64,000 bases of DNA, taken from contig NZ_JALJZV010000014.1 in the NCBI RefSeq assembly GCF_024171535.1, positions 1 to 64,000 on the forward strand, written 5' to 3'. This document shows positions 45,335 to 55,025 of the stretch, piece after piece. Under the pieces are notes generated by a model. The model did not search any database and was not told where the DNA came from. It saw nothing but the letters and a program-made list of their open reading frames with translations. Numbering within the stretch: the stretch's first letter is position 1; the number at the start of each line of letters is the position of its first letter. A program made the position numbers and the translations under genes. This DNA comes from Flavobacterium sp. HSC-61S13 (GTDB lineage Bacteria > Bacteroidota > Bacteroidia > Flavobacteriales > Flavobacteriaceae).

Positions 45335-45806
45335 TTGAGCTGTTTTGAGTTTAATATTATGTTTTTTGTTGTGGTAGAGGGATGCTCTATACTAGTATAG
45401 ACTTGTTTTATTATTAAATATTACACATTTAACAATAAAAAATTTGAAAACTAGGCTTTAGATCATTAAAAATTTTAAATTTTTTAAGATTAAATCCTTT
45501 ATCTATTTTATTTATTTTACAATAAAATAAATTAGTATCGACTTTTTTTTAAAATATTTGATTATTGCATAAATATTAATTACCATAATTTTTATAGATT
45601 ATAACAGGCTAATAGTATTATAAATAAGATATTCTAACCTAATAAAAGATAAAATTAAAAAAATAATTGATTTTCAGTCTATTTTTGAAGCGAATTGTAA
45701 AATCGGTTTAATGATTATCTTTACCCATAGCGAACAGCGTTCTTTAAAAACCTTGTTGTTACTTATAAAATTTACTTGACTCGCTCAATACTAATAATTA
45801 GTACTT
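45335..45806. other. 472-base very AT-rich intergenic region
   Basis: It lies between the divergent sigma factor and GNAT genes. I find no gene or RNA fold. TATCTTTA at 45716-45723, with TTGT 17 bases upstream, is a weak promoter candidate for the GNAT gene. The minus-strand leader of the sigma gene may hold its promoter. Confidence 0.4.
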
Positions 45807-46334
45807 ATGGATTCTACTATAAAGATAAAATTTACCATTGCCTCAGCAGAAGGAGTTGAATTACTTCAGAACTTAACTGCGCAACGCTTTTTAGAGTTGC
45901 ATCAAAGCCAAATTCAACCGTCACATATTACTGATTTTGTAACAGAAAAATATAGTGGTGAATTTATAATCACGGAATTAAATGATTTTACCAATCAATT
46001 TTTGGTAGTCTATGTCGACGATGAACCGGCAGGATACGCCTTATTAAAAGAAAAGGGTGAGGTACCGCAACAGTTGACCGATAAGAAGATTGGATATCTG
46101 CGCAATTTTGAAATCTTAGGGCGTTATGATCAAACCAATGCTGGGCAACTTCTACTGGATAAATGCCTTTCCGTCTTTAAAAGTTTTGACGCCATTGTTG
46201 CCGTTACAAAAACGCAAAACAGCTCTATGCAATCGCTCTTGAGGAATCGAGGTTTTGAGAAGCATAGCGACAGTTCCTTTTTTATAAATTCCAACGAAAT
46301 CCCTGCAGAAATGTTGGTTTTAAACCTGCGATAA
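45807..46334 (+). CDS. GNAT-family N-acetyltransferase
   Basis: A 175-residue acetyltransferase. The fold is visible as QFLVVYVDDEPAGYALL (strand pair), IGYLRNFEILGRYDQTNAGQLLLDKC (acetyl-CoA loop region) and VAVTKTQNSSMQSLLRNRGFEKH (the asparagine-containing C-terminal helix typical of Rim-like GNATs). The substrate is unknown. It converges with the AlkD-like gene nine bases on. Confidence 0.85.
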   Translation: MDSTIKIKFTIASAEGVELLQNLTAQRFLELHQSQIQPSHITDFVTEKYSGEFIITELNDFTNQFLVVYVDDEPAGYALLKEKGEVPQQLTDKKIGYLRNFEILGRYDQTNAGQLLLDKCLSVFKSFDAIVAVTKTQNSSMQSLLRNRGFEKHSDSSFFINSNEIPAEMLVLNLR

Positions 46335-46342
46335 CTTGGGGA

Positions 46343-47443
46343 CTATTCCACCAACTGAAAGGAAAGCTTTTCGGATTCTATGCCATTTATCAGCAGTGAT
46401 AATTGATGTAATCCCGTATGAAATTTTCTAGTGGTGATGATTTTAAAAGATTGGTTGCGTTGGATCTTTGATTTTTCCAAAGGTTTAAATTCCCGCTCGC
46501 TAATCTTAAATACTTTCTTATTCAATTGACCATTTGCTTTTTGGTAGTATAAACCATACTCCAAGCGAATGGTTTTTGCATTTGTATTCTGGTTCTCAAT
46601 TTCAAAGCTGAAACACAGGGCATTTCCGATGGTTACCACAGGCGTGCTTATGACAAAACCTTCGAGTTCGATTCCTGTATCATTGAGTTCATAATAGGAT
46701 AAAGTCTGCGGGTATCCACTTTTTAGTAAAGTACGCAGTCCGTGTTTGATGATGGCATCGGTTTCCTTTGACATGCCCTTCCATTGTTCTGCAAAGGCCA
46801 TTACTTTGTCGGGATGATCTTTAGAAATATCATTTAAGTGATTGGCTACACTTTTTCTAACCCACGGGTGTGGATCTTGCATTAAGTTTTGCAAAATTTT
46901 AAAAGTAGGACTAGGATCCTTTTGTAACTGCGGTAAGGCCATTGACCAAGGTAGTTTTGGTCTTGACCCTTCACTGGAAAAACGGCGGACTTTATGACTG
47001 GGATGTTTTGACCACAATAACATTTGATGCAACATCTGATCGGGATATTTTATTATAAACGGACGAACAGCAAATTCACAACTGATGAATTGCGTGGTGC
47101 ATTCCAGGGCTATGATACTCCTTTCGATGTCGTTTATTCCGTATCGTGCAATGTATTCTGCTAAAAAAATATAGGCAAGTGATTCTCCGCGTTCTTGACT
47201 CTGTTGTAGAATTGAAATCAATTTCGTTAGTTTCGGTACTGCAGCTTCAAACTGTTTCGGCATGGATAAATGCAAGACATCTGTCACGTGTATCATTCGA
47301 TCTTTCCATTCCTTTTCCAAGAAATTATCGGAATAAATCTGCGCGATAAAATCTGCTTGATTTAGTTCTGGCAATACTTGTTTTAAAACCATAGAAAAAT
47401 GATTAAAAAAAGTTTCATTGTAAATATCTTTTATCAGCGACAT
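46343..47443 (-). CDS. AlkD-like DNA alkylation repair protein
   Basis: A 366-residue HEAT-repeat protein; the ATG at 47443 (MSLIKDIYNETFF) is preferred over a TTG at 47458. The helical-repeat core has HPSHKVRRFSSEGSRPKLPW, the typical family segment, and DPHPWVRKSVANHLNDISKDHP. It belongs to the DNA alkylation repair (AlkC/AlkD-like) family; the C-terminal part from about residue 265 is an added beta-rich domain, as in AlkC-type members. It repairs 3-methyl or bulkier purine adducts in relatives. Confidence 0.87.
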   Translation of the reverse strand: MSLIKDIYNETFFNHFSMVLKQVLPELNQADFIAQIYSDNFLEKEWKDRMIHVTDVLHLSMPKQFEAAVPKLTKLISILQQSQERGESLAYIFLAEYIARYGINDIERSIIALECTTQFISCEFAVRPFIIKYPDQMLHQMLLWSKHPSHKVRRFSSEGSRPKLPWSMALPQLQKDPSPTFKILQNLMQDPHPWVRKSVANHLNDISKDHPDKVMAFAEQWKGMSKETDAIIKHGLRTLLKSGYPQTLSYYELNDTGIELEGFVISTPVVTIGNALCFSFEIENQNTNAKTIRLEYGLYYQKANGQLNKKVFKISEREFKPLEKSKIQRNQSFKIITTRKFHTGLHQLSLLINGIESEKLSFQLVE

Positions 47444-47617
47444 AAGGTAAAATATCAAGTGTTAATGCCGATTGTAAATCTCCAAACGGGAAGTAAAATT
47501 ATAATTTTTATTTGTCACAAACTATCGTAAATTTTTAAAATGCATATTTTTATCACTTAGGTTCTAAATATGAAAAAACGTTTATATTGCAGTTGATTAC
47601 TAACTAATTATTTTACA

Positions 47618-48127
47618 TTGAGAAGAAAGAGTTTCGTGGCGGTATTTGTTTTTTTATTAGTTGTATTGGGACTGGTGTATTTGTGGTATACAACCACGTC
47701 TAAGGCTAATACCGCAACCGTATTGGTGGGTGAATCTTTAGATTTAAGGCGGGTAGTTATTCAAACGGGATTTTATTCCATCAATTCCACTACCGATGAG
47801 GATTTGTTGAAAAAGGGTTTAGAGCAAGCTGTTTTCGATGGAGTTTCTAAATACAGCTTCGAAACGATCTGTGGAGAAAACGATTTTTTAATATTCTATG
47901 ACCAACAATATTACACGATTATCAGGCATTTTATACCCAATGATTTTTATGATGGAATTCCGTCGCCGCATCATTACCATTTTTCTATTGATAAAAGTGA
48001 AGATGACATGTATGTGATTTTGAAGGTAGTAGGGCAGGACCCGATGACAATCAGAAAAAAGCTCATGCCCGTTTTTATGTCTAAAAGCCTGCTTTGGGCT
48101 AGTCCGATTGTGATAGAATCACTGTGA
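47618..48127 (+). CDS. Membrane-anchored protein of unknown function with a TTG start
   Basis: A 169-residue protein. The only sensible start is TTG at 47618, giving MRRKSFVAVFVFLLVVLGLVYLWYTT, a single N-terminal membrane segment; no ATG is in frame before it. The rest is a soluble domain with DFLIFYDQQYYTIIRHFIPNDFYDGIPSPHHYHF. I do not recognise the family. It is a single gene, divergent from the AlkD-like gene. Confidence 0.65.
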   Translation: MRRKSFVAVFVFLLVVLGLVYLWYTTTSKANTATVLVGESLDLRRVVIQTGFYSINSTTDEDLLKKGLEQAVFDGVSKYSFETICGENDFLIFYDQQYYTIIRHFIPNDFYDGIPSPHHYHFSIDKSEDDMYVILKVVGQDPMTIRKKLMPVFMSKSLLWASPIVIESL

Positions 48128-48237
48128 TTTCTTGTGTTCTTCTCTAATTTTACACACTGATTGAACAGTTCTTGTTTTTATTGTGATTTTTTAACATAAA
48201 AAAAATACATTTAAGGCGATTTGTTTGCTGAAAAATT

Positions 48238-48245
48238 TATATTTG
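48238..48245 (+). promoter_or_regulatory. Candidate -7 element of the PNGase F-like gene
   Basis: TATATTTG is a perfect TAnnTTTG. TTTG at 48220-48223 is too close for a standard -33 box (14-base spacer). It places the mRNA start near 48250, ahead of both possible start codons. Confidence 0.45.
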
Positions 48246-48267
48246 TTTATAGTTTATTTGATTTACT

Positions 48268-49662
48268 ATGGTAAATAGACTTTGTGATAACCTTATGAAC
48301 AACTTTAAATTGGAACTCGTGAAAACAAAACTACTTTTTTTTCTTTTGATAGTTACTGCAACATATGCACAACAAACTAAGACGGTCATCTTTGATGATA
48401 TTTTATTCTATGATGGTTATGCACCTACGGTAAATGAACCGGTGCCAAACGACGTTATTCGCCATCGCAACGATTTGTATGCTAAAAAACTCAGCGCACA
48501 ACAATTGGCTGCTTTTGGAGATGAGATCACGATTAACGTAAATATCAAAGCGGCTTGCGATAATTATGATCGTATTGGAAATGTCAATTTGGCCTTGGTA
48601 CCCAAAGGTCAAGTAACCTATACACTCGATGCTGCTGATCTGGTTAGAATCGAGTTGGGCCGTTATATTACACCCTTTATGAATAAGAATAAAACGCCTA
48701 ATATCGTTCCATATTCATACGATTTAAATCATATCAGTCGTATTTTTAAGGATCAAGCTACCTTGGCAAAGTATGATATTTGGGTTGAACTGGAATTGTT
48801 TGGAGTACCCTATAGTGCCCAGACTCAAATCCCGGGTTGTGCTGGGCGAAACGATGTTTTTTATGGAAGTGTAGAGGTGGTTTCCAACCTTGTAGCGGAT
48901 CCACAAAAGGTCGATGATTTGGTTTTAGTTCCGTTGTTGATCAAGCACGACTTGAATAATTATCAAGTGGGTGCGAGCGATGCTATCGGTCTATCTAAAA
49001 AGACGATAAATTTTGAATTAGACAACACGATTTACAACGCTAAATTGTTTTTAATCACTTCCAATCACGGTGCTGGTAGTGGGGGAGAAGAATATGTCAG
49101 ACGCGAACACTATGTGTATTTTGATCAAAGTTTAAAATTACAATACAAACCTGGAGGCTTGTCGTGCGAACCCTTTAGAAAATACAACACCCAACCCAAT
49201 GGAATTTATCAAAATGCACCGCAATCGGATCAATTTTGGGCCTCTTGGAACAACTGGTGTCCAGGCAATAGCATTCCGATACGGATTATTGATTTAGGAA
49301 CACTCGCCGCCGGAACGCATACCGTTGTTTTAGACGTACCTGAAGCACAATTCGCGGGTGGCGACGGGAAAATTCCAGTTTCGCTTTATATTCAGGCACA
49401 TAATAAACCGTATACGGTTAGCGTGGAAGAGGTCTATACAGCTGATAATATAAAGCTGTTTCCAAATCCTACTACCGATATTGTTACTATTCGTTCGGAT
49501 CATGAAATTACTTCAGTTGAAATATGGGATCTAACGGGGAAAAAAGTTGGATTTATCAGGGATAAAGTGATTGATTTAACTACTTATGCTGCGGGTATAT
49601 ATATCATCAAAGTCACTTCAGCTTCGGGAAATCAGTCACAACACAAAGTGATTAAAAATTAA
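48268..49662 (+). CDS. Secreted PNGase F-like amidase with T9SS tail
   Basis: A 464-residue exported protein; ATG at 48295 (MNNFKLELVKTKLLFFLLI) gives a more normal signal peptide than ATG at 48268, and cleavage is after TYAQ. The mature part resembles peptide-N-glycosidase F: CDNYDRIGNVNL (like CDEWDR, with the catalytic aspartate), YDIWVELELFG (second acidic site), GGEEYVRREHYVYFD (third acidic site, glutamate) and NNWCPGNSIPIRI (second-domain signature). Its C-terminal 80 residues (IKLFPNPTTDIVTI ... GIYIIKVT ... KVIKN) are a type A T9SS sorting domain. It would release N-glycans from glycoproteins outside the cell. It faces the SusCD operon. Confidence 0.85.
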   Translation: MVNRLCDNLMNNFKLELVKTKLLFFLLIVTATYAQQTKTVIFDDILFYDGYAPTVNEPVPNDVIRHRNDLYAKKLSAQQLAAFGDEITINVNIKAACDNYDRIGNVNLALVPKGQVTYTLDAADLVRIELGRYITPFMNKNKTPNIVPYSYDLNHISRIFKDQATLAKYDIWVELELFGVPYSAQTQIPGCAGRNDVFYGSVEVVSNLVADPQKVDDLVLVPLLIKHDLNNYQVGASDAIGLSKKTINFELDNTIYNAKLFLITSNHGAGSGGEEYVRREHYVYFDQSLKLQYKPGGLSCEPFRKYNTQPNGIYQNAPQSDQFWASWNNWCPGNSIPIRIIDLGTLAAGTHTVVLDVPEAQFAGGDGKIPVSLYIQAHNKPYTVSVEEVYTADNIKLFPNPTTDIVTIRSDHEITSVEIWDLTGKKVGFIRDKVIDLTTYAAGIYIIKVTSASGNQSQHKVIKN

Positions 49663-49875
49663 ATAGCCATTTTTTAAATCGTTTCTAATTATAACTGCTT
49701 AATGCACTTTATGGATAGCTGATCAATATTTAGTGCATTTAAAAGCTTTGAGCCGAAGATAATTAAATAGGGATTGCTCAGGCATTTATGTACTCGTTAA
49801 ATACCCAAGGCAATCCCAATACTTAAGTACATTGCTGTACTAAAGAAAAACAAACAATAAAAACTATTTATAAAA

Positions 49876-51357
49876 TTAAAGCGGATTCTGAATAATTAGC
49901 GGATTTGCATTAATTTCTGCTTGCGGTATTAACCATTCCCATCTTTGGTCACCCGCCGGCACGGTCATAACTTCGCCGGTAAGTGTACTGGAATGATTAG
50001 CACCAGTTCGATCGAGTGGGGCATTGGTTCTTTTTAAATCGAAAAAACGGAAGCCTTCACCCCATAACTCGATTCGACGTTGTATTAGAATTTCATCAAT
50101 TAATTCTTGACCTGATTTTGTTGAAATTTCATAGGATGGGTTTCTGCTTTTAACTAATTCATAAAGCACTTGATTGGCATCGACAGAGCCCAATCTCGCT
50201 TTTGCTTCGGCTTCGATTAAATACATTTCTGCAGCACGCATATAGGGTATATCCATGCGACTATCAGCACTGCTGACAGCTAAAAATTTTTGGCTTGTGT
50301 AAGGTCTTTTGCTAAATGCGGAAGGTAGTTCATAACCCGCAGGCATATCCAAGTGTTGTCCGCTAGGATCAAAAATAGTAGATCTTACATCCGACTCTGA
50401 TATTTGGCTGTAAAGCCAACTATTAATCGCTTTTGGATTACTTCTGATATTTGATGAACTATAGTTTCGTGACATATAAGCTCCAAAGTTGGCAAAGTAC
50501 AAAGTTTGATCGACTACAATATGACTACCCCACATCCATTCTGTATTCTCATAGCTGTTAAATCCCGAACGGTACAATTCTGGACTCATTAATGCAAAAC
50601 CTTGTTTTGCCTCTTGCGCCAGTTGTGCTGCGATATTCCAATTACCTTGTACCAAAGCGACACGAGCTTTCAAACCTTTTGCAACAGATTGATCTAAATG
50701 TGATTTGTTTGGACGTTGGTACGCTTGTAATAAGGTAATCGATTGATCTAAATCATCGTTGATTTGTTGATAGACTTCCTCTACTGTAGCGCGAGTTGGT
50801 GTTTCAATCGCTTTGGAAACGATGATGGGTATACCCAGTTGATTGTTGGTTGAGGCTGATTGATACCGCATGGCATAAAGTTGTACCAGTTGAAAATGAC
50901 AAAATGCACGATAGAATAGCGATTGGCCTTTTAGCATGTCGCGCTCTTCTTGAGAACCTTGTGCCTGATCGACGTTATTGATAATAACATTGGCGTTTCG
51001 ATTGATGCGATATAATACACGATAGGGGAATAAATCGTTGTTACTGTTGGCATTTCGATGATCCAACCACTGATAGTCGCGATTATACCAACCATTGCCT
51101 GAGGAGGTCATGACGACATCTTCTCCGAGAGCGTCAGCAATTATCATCATAGCGCCAAGACCTCCTTCGCCTTGACTTTCATATCTCTGATATAATGATC
51201 GGTGTATTCCACTTAAAGCGACACTTAGATTTTTTGTCGTGGCAATCACCTCATTTTCATCAATAGCTTCCGTCGGAATTTGATCTAAGTAGTCGCTTGA
51301 ACAAGCGTAAAAGGAGATTGTTACAATTAGAACGACGAAATATAAAAGGTTTTTCAT
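49876..51357 (-). CDS. SusD/RagB-like substrate-binding lipoprotein
   Basis: A 493-residue lipoprotein (FYACSSDYLDQIPTEAI after the signal peptide). It has the SusD pattern: repeated TPR helices early (GQSLFYRAFCHFQLVQLYA) and a C-terminal RRIELWGEGFRFFDLKR, where these proteins end in a WLIP-type motif (here WEWLIPQAEINANP). It sits on the outer surface as the lid of the SusC transporter encoded 12 bases upstream. Glycan or peptide specificity cannot be read from the sequence. Confidence 0.95.
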   Translation of the reverse strand: MKNLLYFVVLIVTISFYACSSDYLDQIPTEAIDENEVIATTKNLSVALSGIHRSLYQRYESQGEGGLGAMMIIADALGEDVVMTSSGNGWYNRDYQWLDHRNANSNNDLFPYRVLYRINRNANVIINNVDQAQGSQEERDMLKGQSLFYRAFCHFQLVQLYAMRYQSASTNNQLGIPIIVSKAIETPTRATVEEVYQQINDDLDQSITLLQAYQRPNKSHLDQSVAKGLKARVALVQGNWNIAAQLAQEAKQGFALMSPELYRSGFNSYENTEWMWGSHIVVDQTLYFANFGAYMSRNYSSSNIRSNPKAINSWLYSQISESDVRSTIFDPSGQHLDMPAGYELPSAFSKRPYTSQKFLAVSSADSRMDIPYMRAAEMYLIEAEAKARLGSVDANQVLYELVKSRNPSYEISTKSGQELIDEILIQRRIELWGEGFRFFDLKRTNAPLDRTGANHSSTLTGEVMTVPAGDQRWEWLIPQAEINANPLIIQNPL

Positions 51358-51369
51358 AATAATAAAAGT

Positions 51370-54300
51370 TTAAAAGTTTAAATTGAAACCCAATGAAATA
51401 GTTCTAGCCGGGCTAAAACGATTCTGAGTGGTTCCGTTGAATGTTTGCCCCACGTCTAAGCCTTTTCTTTTGGAAAAAACTTGTAAGTTTTCACCGTTGA
51501 CATATAGTCTGACCTGATCTACGCCTAATTTTTTTATAAAATCGTTATCAAAACTATAAGACAGTGTCATTTGCTTTAAAGCCAGGTAGTCAGAATCTAC
51601 TAACCATCTACTACTACCAGTTCCGTAAATAGTTCTCTGGGAAGTATCTAATCTTGGTACATCTGTAATGTCTCCGGGTTGTTGCCAGCGCTTTAAAATA
51701 TCAACACTAGATGCATTTCCATAATTTCCAGCATGCATCAGGTTGGCATAGTTACTGTCGTACGTTTTTCCTCCCAATTGATAAGTAAATAGAAAGTCAA
51801 ACGACAGGCCTTTGTACCTAAAACTGTTTCCAAAACTACCGTATAGGTCGGGTAAGGCAGTTCCGACAAAATCATACTTTGCCTTATTTTGATTGGTGGT
51901 TACTTTGATATTGTCTATCGTTCTTATGTCATCACCACCTAAAGCAATTGCTTCCTCGCTAGCTATAAATAGTCCTGCACCATCTGCTGGATCAACTCCA
52001 TACCAATCGCGCAACCAATATTCGTAAATCGATTTACCTACAACTAATTTTTTACTACCTGAAATTATTTCTTCTTGGGGAAGTTTGGTGAATTTGTTTT
52101 TTATAGTCGCAGCATTAACTGTGAAATTCCACGTGAAATTTGCAGTTCGGATTAAATCGGCATCGATTGAAAATTCAAACCCCTTATTATACATGGCTCC
52201 GATATTTTCCAATCTTGTATCTAATCCAACGGTCAACGGATTGGGAACTTCAAAGATTAATTCGTCGGTTTTACGATGATAGTATTCAGCCGTTGCTTTG
52301 ATTCGATTATCCAGCAAGGCAAACTCTAATGCCAGATCCTTTTGTGTATTGACTTCCCATTTTAAGTTTGGAGCTTCTATGGATTCTGCTAGAACGCCGC
52401 CTTCATTGGCATTATTAACGCCCAGCTGATATAAGGCTTGATAGGCATAATAGCTCAGTCCAGTATAACTGGTAAATGAATCGTTACCAACTTCTCCAAA
52501 TGAGGCTCTTAACTTGAGAGCTGTGATCCACGGAATATTTTGAATAAACTGTTCTTGGTCCAATCTCCATGCAGCTCCGAATGACCAAAAATTTCCCCAA
52601 CGGTTGTCTTTTGAGAATTTAGAAGAACCATCTGTTCTATAAGAGGTTGAGAAAAAGTACTTGTTTTTATAGTCATATTCCAAACGGGAAAAATAAGATT
52701 CGGAAGTATAATTTCTCAGTTGAGAATACAAACTATTAATAGAGACAAAATTGATTAATTCGATATTGTTTTCAATGATTTGGTCTGTTTTTGTTCCTGT
52801 CGAATAATCAAATTTATAGTCAAAATTTTCATGACCCAACAACACGGTTAGGTTGTGGTTTTCGTTAAAACGTTGATTGTAATTCAGTAATTGGTTGTAG
52901 GTAACACCCGTGTAGTCCGAATAGGTTTTGGAAGCTCTACCTGCACCAATGGCATCGCCAATTAAATTATTGGTATAGGTACTGCGATTAAAGCTGGTTC
53001 TATCCAAAGCAAAATTAGCTGTAAAACTAAAGTGATTTAAAAAATTGAAGGTTGCGAAAGTACGTGCATTAAGAGATAAACCTTGATTTCGATCCCTATT
53101 TAATAAGGTTTCTTGTATAACATGTCGTCCGGGTGAAGCACCTGCGGGTCTAATTTCAGCCAGATTACCAGGGTCATATATTTTTTGACCGAGTTCATCT
53201 AAGATAAAAGAACCGGTTTTAGGATCGTGTTGAAATACAGGGTAAATCGGTCCCATATTTCGGTTAAAATAAAATGAATTAATATAGGACGAAGAGCTGC
53301 TTACCCCATCGACAGCTTGATTTGAATCGGTAGTAGAGCCCGATAGATTAAAGCCTGTTTTAAACCACTCTTTAAATTGAGTATGGATATTGACACGTCC
53401 CGTTATTCTTTCGAAATCTGAATTTTGAATATAGGCATCTTCCTTTAGATAGCTCAAAGAAGCGTAATAATTTGATTTTAACGATCTGCCTTGATACGAG
53501 AAATCGAGGTTTTGGCGAACTCCAGTTCTCTGTAGTTCCTTTTCCCAATCTAAATCATCGCTATATAAGAGGGAGGCATTGGGATTCAGGGCACCGTTTT
53601 GACCGACAATTTGATCGTTGGCAACATTGAAAGGGTTGTATCCCAACAAATCATAGATGTTTTCAGAGGCTCTTTCATTAGCGGCTTCTGTGGATATGGG
53701 ATTTCTACTAGACATCGATAAGCTATTTCTATAGGCCTCCCACATCAGCGGATAATATTGATAGGCATTCACTCTTTTATATTCGGGTATTGCTCGGGTA
53801 ATCATTCCCTGACTTACATTTAAACTGAATTTATCTTCAGATGTTTTACCGGTTTTGGTCGTAATCATCACCACACCGTTTGCACCTCTGGACCCATAAA
53901 TAGCTGTAGAAGAAGCATCCTTTAAAATCGTAAAACTTTCGATATCGATCGTACTGAGACTCTGCAACGAGCCGGAATAGGGAACACCATCGACCACGTA
54001 TAAAGGAGCATTATTACCATTGACTGAGCTGATTCCACGAATTCTAAAATCTGGAGCGCTACCGGGTTGACCAGAAGCCGAGGAGAGTTGGATACCCGGA
54101 GAAGCCCCCTCTAAAGCAGAAAGCACATGTGTTATGGCTCTTTTTTCAATTTGTTCTGCGTTAACTTGCGTTAATGAACCGGTAAAGGAACTTTTTTTTG
54201 CCGTGCTATAGGCGATGATTACCACGTCATCTAGTATTGCATTATCGTATTGCAACGTTACATTTATCGTTTTTGAGCTTCCAATCAAGACCTTTTTTGT

Positions 54301-54537
54301 AGTCATTCCCAAAAAAGAGAATTCCAGGGACGAACCAATAGGTGCTTGGATGGTATACTTTCCATCTAAATCAGTTTGAACAGCAAAGCTAGTTCCTACA
54401 ATGGTAACTACTGCGCCAGGTAAACCATTTCCATTTTCACTAACAATTCCCTGTATAGTATTGTTTTGGGCATTTAATAGGTTGAATGTGCACAATAGAA
54501 AGACGACTGTAATGATTATTTTGTATGTGTTTTTCAT
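51370..54537 (-). CDS. SusC/RagA-type TonB-dependent receptor
   Basis: A 1055-residue outer-membrane transporter. Signal peptide ending at LLNAQ, a carboxypeptidase-like domain (IQGIVSENGNGLPGAVVTIVGTSFAVQTDLDGKYTI), the DDVVIIAYSTAKKSSFTGSLTQV segment (Ton-box-like region), plug (PLYVVDGVPYSG, TAIYGSRGANGVVMITTK) and a barrel ending in FNLNF. It forms the operon 66-residue HTH gene, susC, susD. It likely imports oligosaccharides or glycopeptides, perhaps those freed by the PNGase F-like enzyme. Confidence 0.96.
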   Translation of the reverse strand: MKNTYKIIITVVFLLCTFNLLNAQNNTIQGIVSENGNGLPGAVVTIVGTSFAVQTDLDGKYTIQAPIGSSLEFSFLGMTTKKVLIGSSKTINVTLQYDNAILDDVVIIAYSTAKKSSFTGSLTQVNAEQIEKRAITHVLSALEGASPGIQLSSASGQPGSAPDFRIRGISSVNGNNAPLYVVDGVPYSGSLQSLSTIDIESFTILKDASSTAIYGSRGANGVVMITTKTGKTSEDKFSLNVSQGMITRAIPEYKRVNAYQYYPLMWEAYRNSLSMSSRNPISTEAANERASENIYDLLGYNPFNVANDQIVGQNGALNPNASLLYSDDLDWEKELQRTGVRQNLDFSYQGRSLKSNYYASLSYLKEDAYIQNSDFERITGRVNIHTQFKEWFKTGFNLSGSTTDSNQAVDGVSSSSSYINSFYFNRNMGPIYPVFQHDPKTGSFILDELGQKIYDPGNLAEIRPAGASPGRHVIQETLLNRDRNQGLSLNARTFATFNFLNHFSFTANFALDRTSFNRSTYTNNLIGDAIGAGRASKTYSDYTGVTYNQLLNYNQRFNENHNLTVLLGHENFDYKFDYSTGTKTDQIIENNIELINFVSINSLYSQLRNYTSESYFSRLEYDYKNKYFFSTSYRTDGSSKFSKDNRWGNFWSFGAAWRLDQEQFIQNIPWITALKLRASFGEVGNDSFTSYTGLSYYAYQALYQLGVNNANEGGVLAESIEAPNLKWEVNTQKDLALEFALLDNRIKATAEYYHRKTDELIFEVPNPLTVGLDTRLENIGAMYNKGFEFSIDADLIRTANFTWNFTVNAATIKNKFTKLPQEEIISGSKKLVVGKSIYEYWLRDWYGVDPADGAGLFIASEEAIALGGDDIRTIDNIKVTTNQNKAKYDFVGTALPDLYGSFGNSFRYKGLSFDFLFTYQLGGKTYDSNYANLMHAGNYGNASSVDILKRWQQPGDITDVPRLDTSQRTIYGTGSSRWLVDSDYLALKQMTLSYSFDNDFIKKLGVDQVRLYVNGENLQVFSKRKGLDVGQTFNGTTQNRFSPARTISLGFNLNF

Positions 54538-54552
54538 CGTATAATATTTAAT

Positions 54553-54753
54553 TTATTCATTATTTTTTAAGGTCTTAATTACTAGATGGTCGATCTTTTT
54601 GCTTAAAACTTTATACTCTTCAGCAATCTTTATAGCTGTAACACTATTGCGTTCTCCTTTGATGCATTGCCGTATAAACATTTTTGTGTAACCATACTTG
54701 ATAAAAAGTTCGTGAATTACTAAAGTGTTGTACTTTCTGCGATTTGTTTTCAT
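54553..54753 (-). CDS. Small HTH-like protein ahead of susC
   Basis: A 66-residue basic protein. The segment IHELFIKYGYTKMFIRQCIKGERNSVTAIKIAEEY reads as a helix-turn-helix of the XRE/Cro type (YG.T..FIRQ.IKGER). It ends 15 bases before the susC ATG, so it is the first gene of that operon. Comparable small genes occur in Bacteroidota next to susC loci; a role in local control is inferred. A divergent XRE regulator is 272 bases away. Confidence 0.7.
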   Translation of the reverse strand: MKTNRRKYNTLVIHELFIKYGYTKMFIRQCIKGERNSVTAIKIAEEYKVLSKKIDHLVIKTLKNNE

Positions 54754-54785
54754 GTATTGCGATTTAAAATGTTAAATCATTTATA

Positions 54786-54966
54786 TATATTTGCGTATTG
54801 TTCAAACTGATTTCATTTTTTAAACAATACGACTTAATAAGAATTCAATCACAAATGTATAATATATTTTACATTATCAAAATTTATGTAAAGTATTTTA
54901 TGCAAATAAGTGTGTTAAAGTTTTGTTTTGATAGTAAAAAGCTTGTTTTGATAGCATTTTGATGAG
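54786..54966. promoter_or_regulatory. Repeats in the susC/XRE intergenic region
   Basis: The 272-base gap holds an inverted repeat (CGTATTGTT at 54794-54802, AACAATACG at 54833-54841, spacer 30) right after TATATTTG at 54786-54793. It also holds a direct repeat TTGTTTTGATAG at 54923-54934 and 54943-54954 (20-base period), with a weaker third copy near 54956. These are candidate binding sites for the two HTH proteins that flank them. Confidence 0.45.
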
Positions 54967-55025
54967 AAAGTTTGAATTGGATTACAATGCGACAATTAAA
55001 AAAACATTACTCATTTTAGGATATT

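Noticed and set aside
49770..49817. Terminator between the PNGase F-like and susD genes
   Set aside because: GGGATTGC and GCAATCCC pair, but the loop is 32 bases and no T tract follows on either strand.
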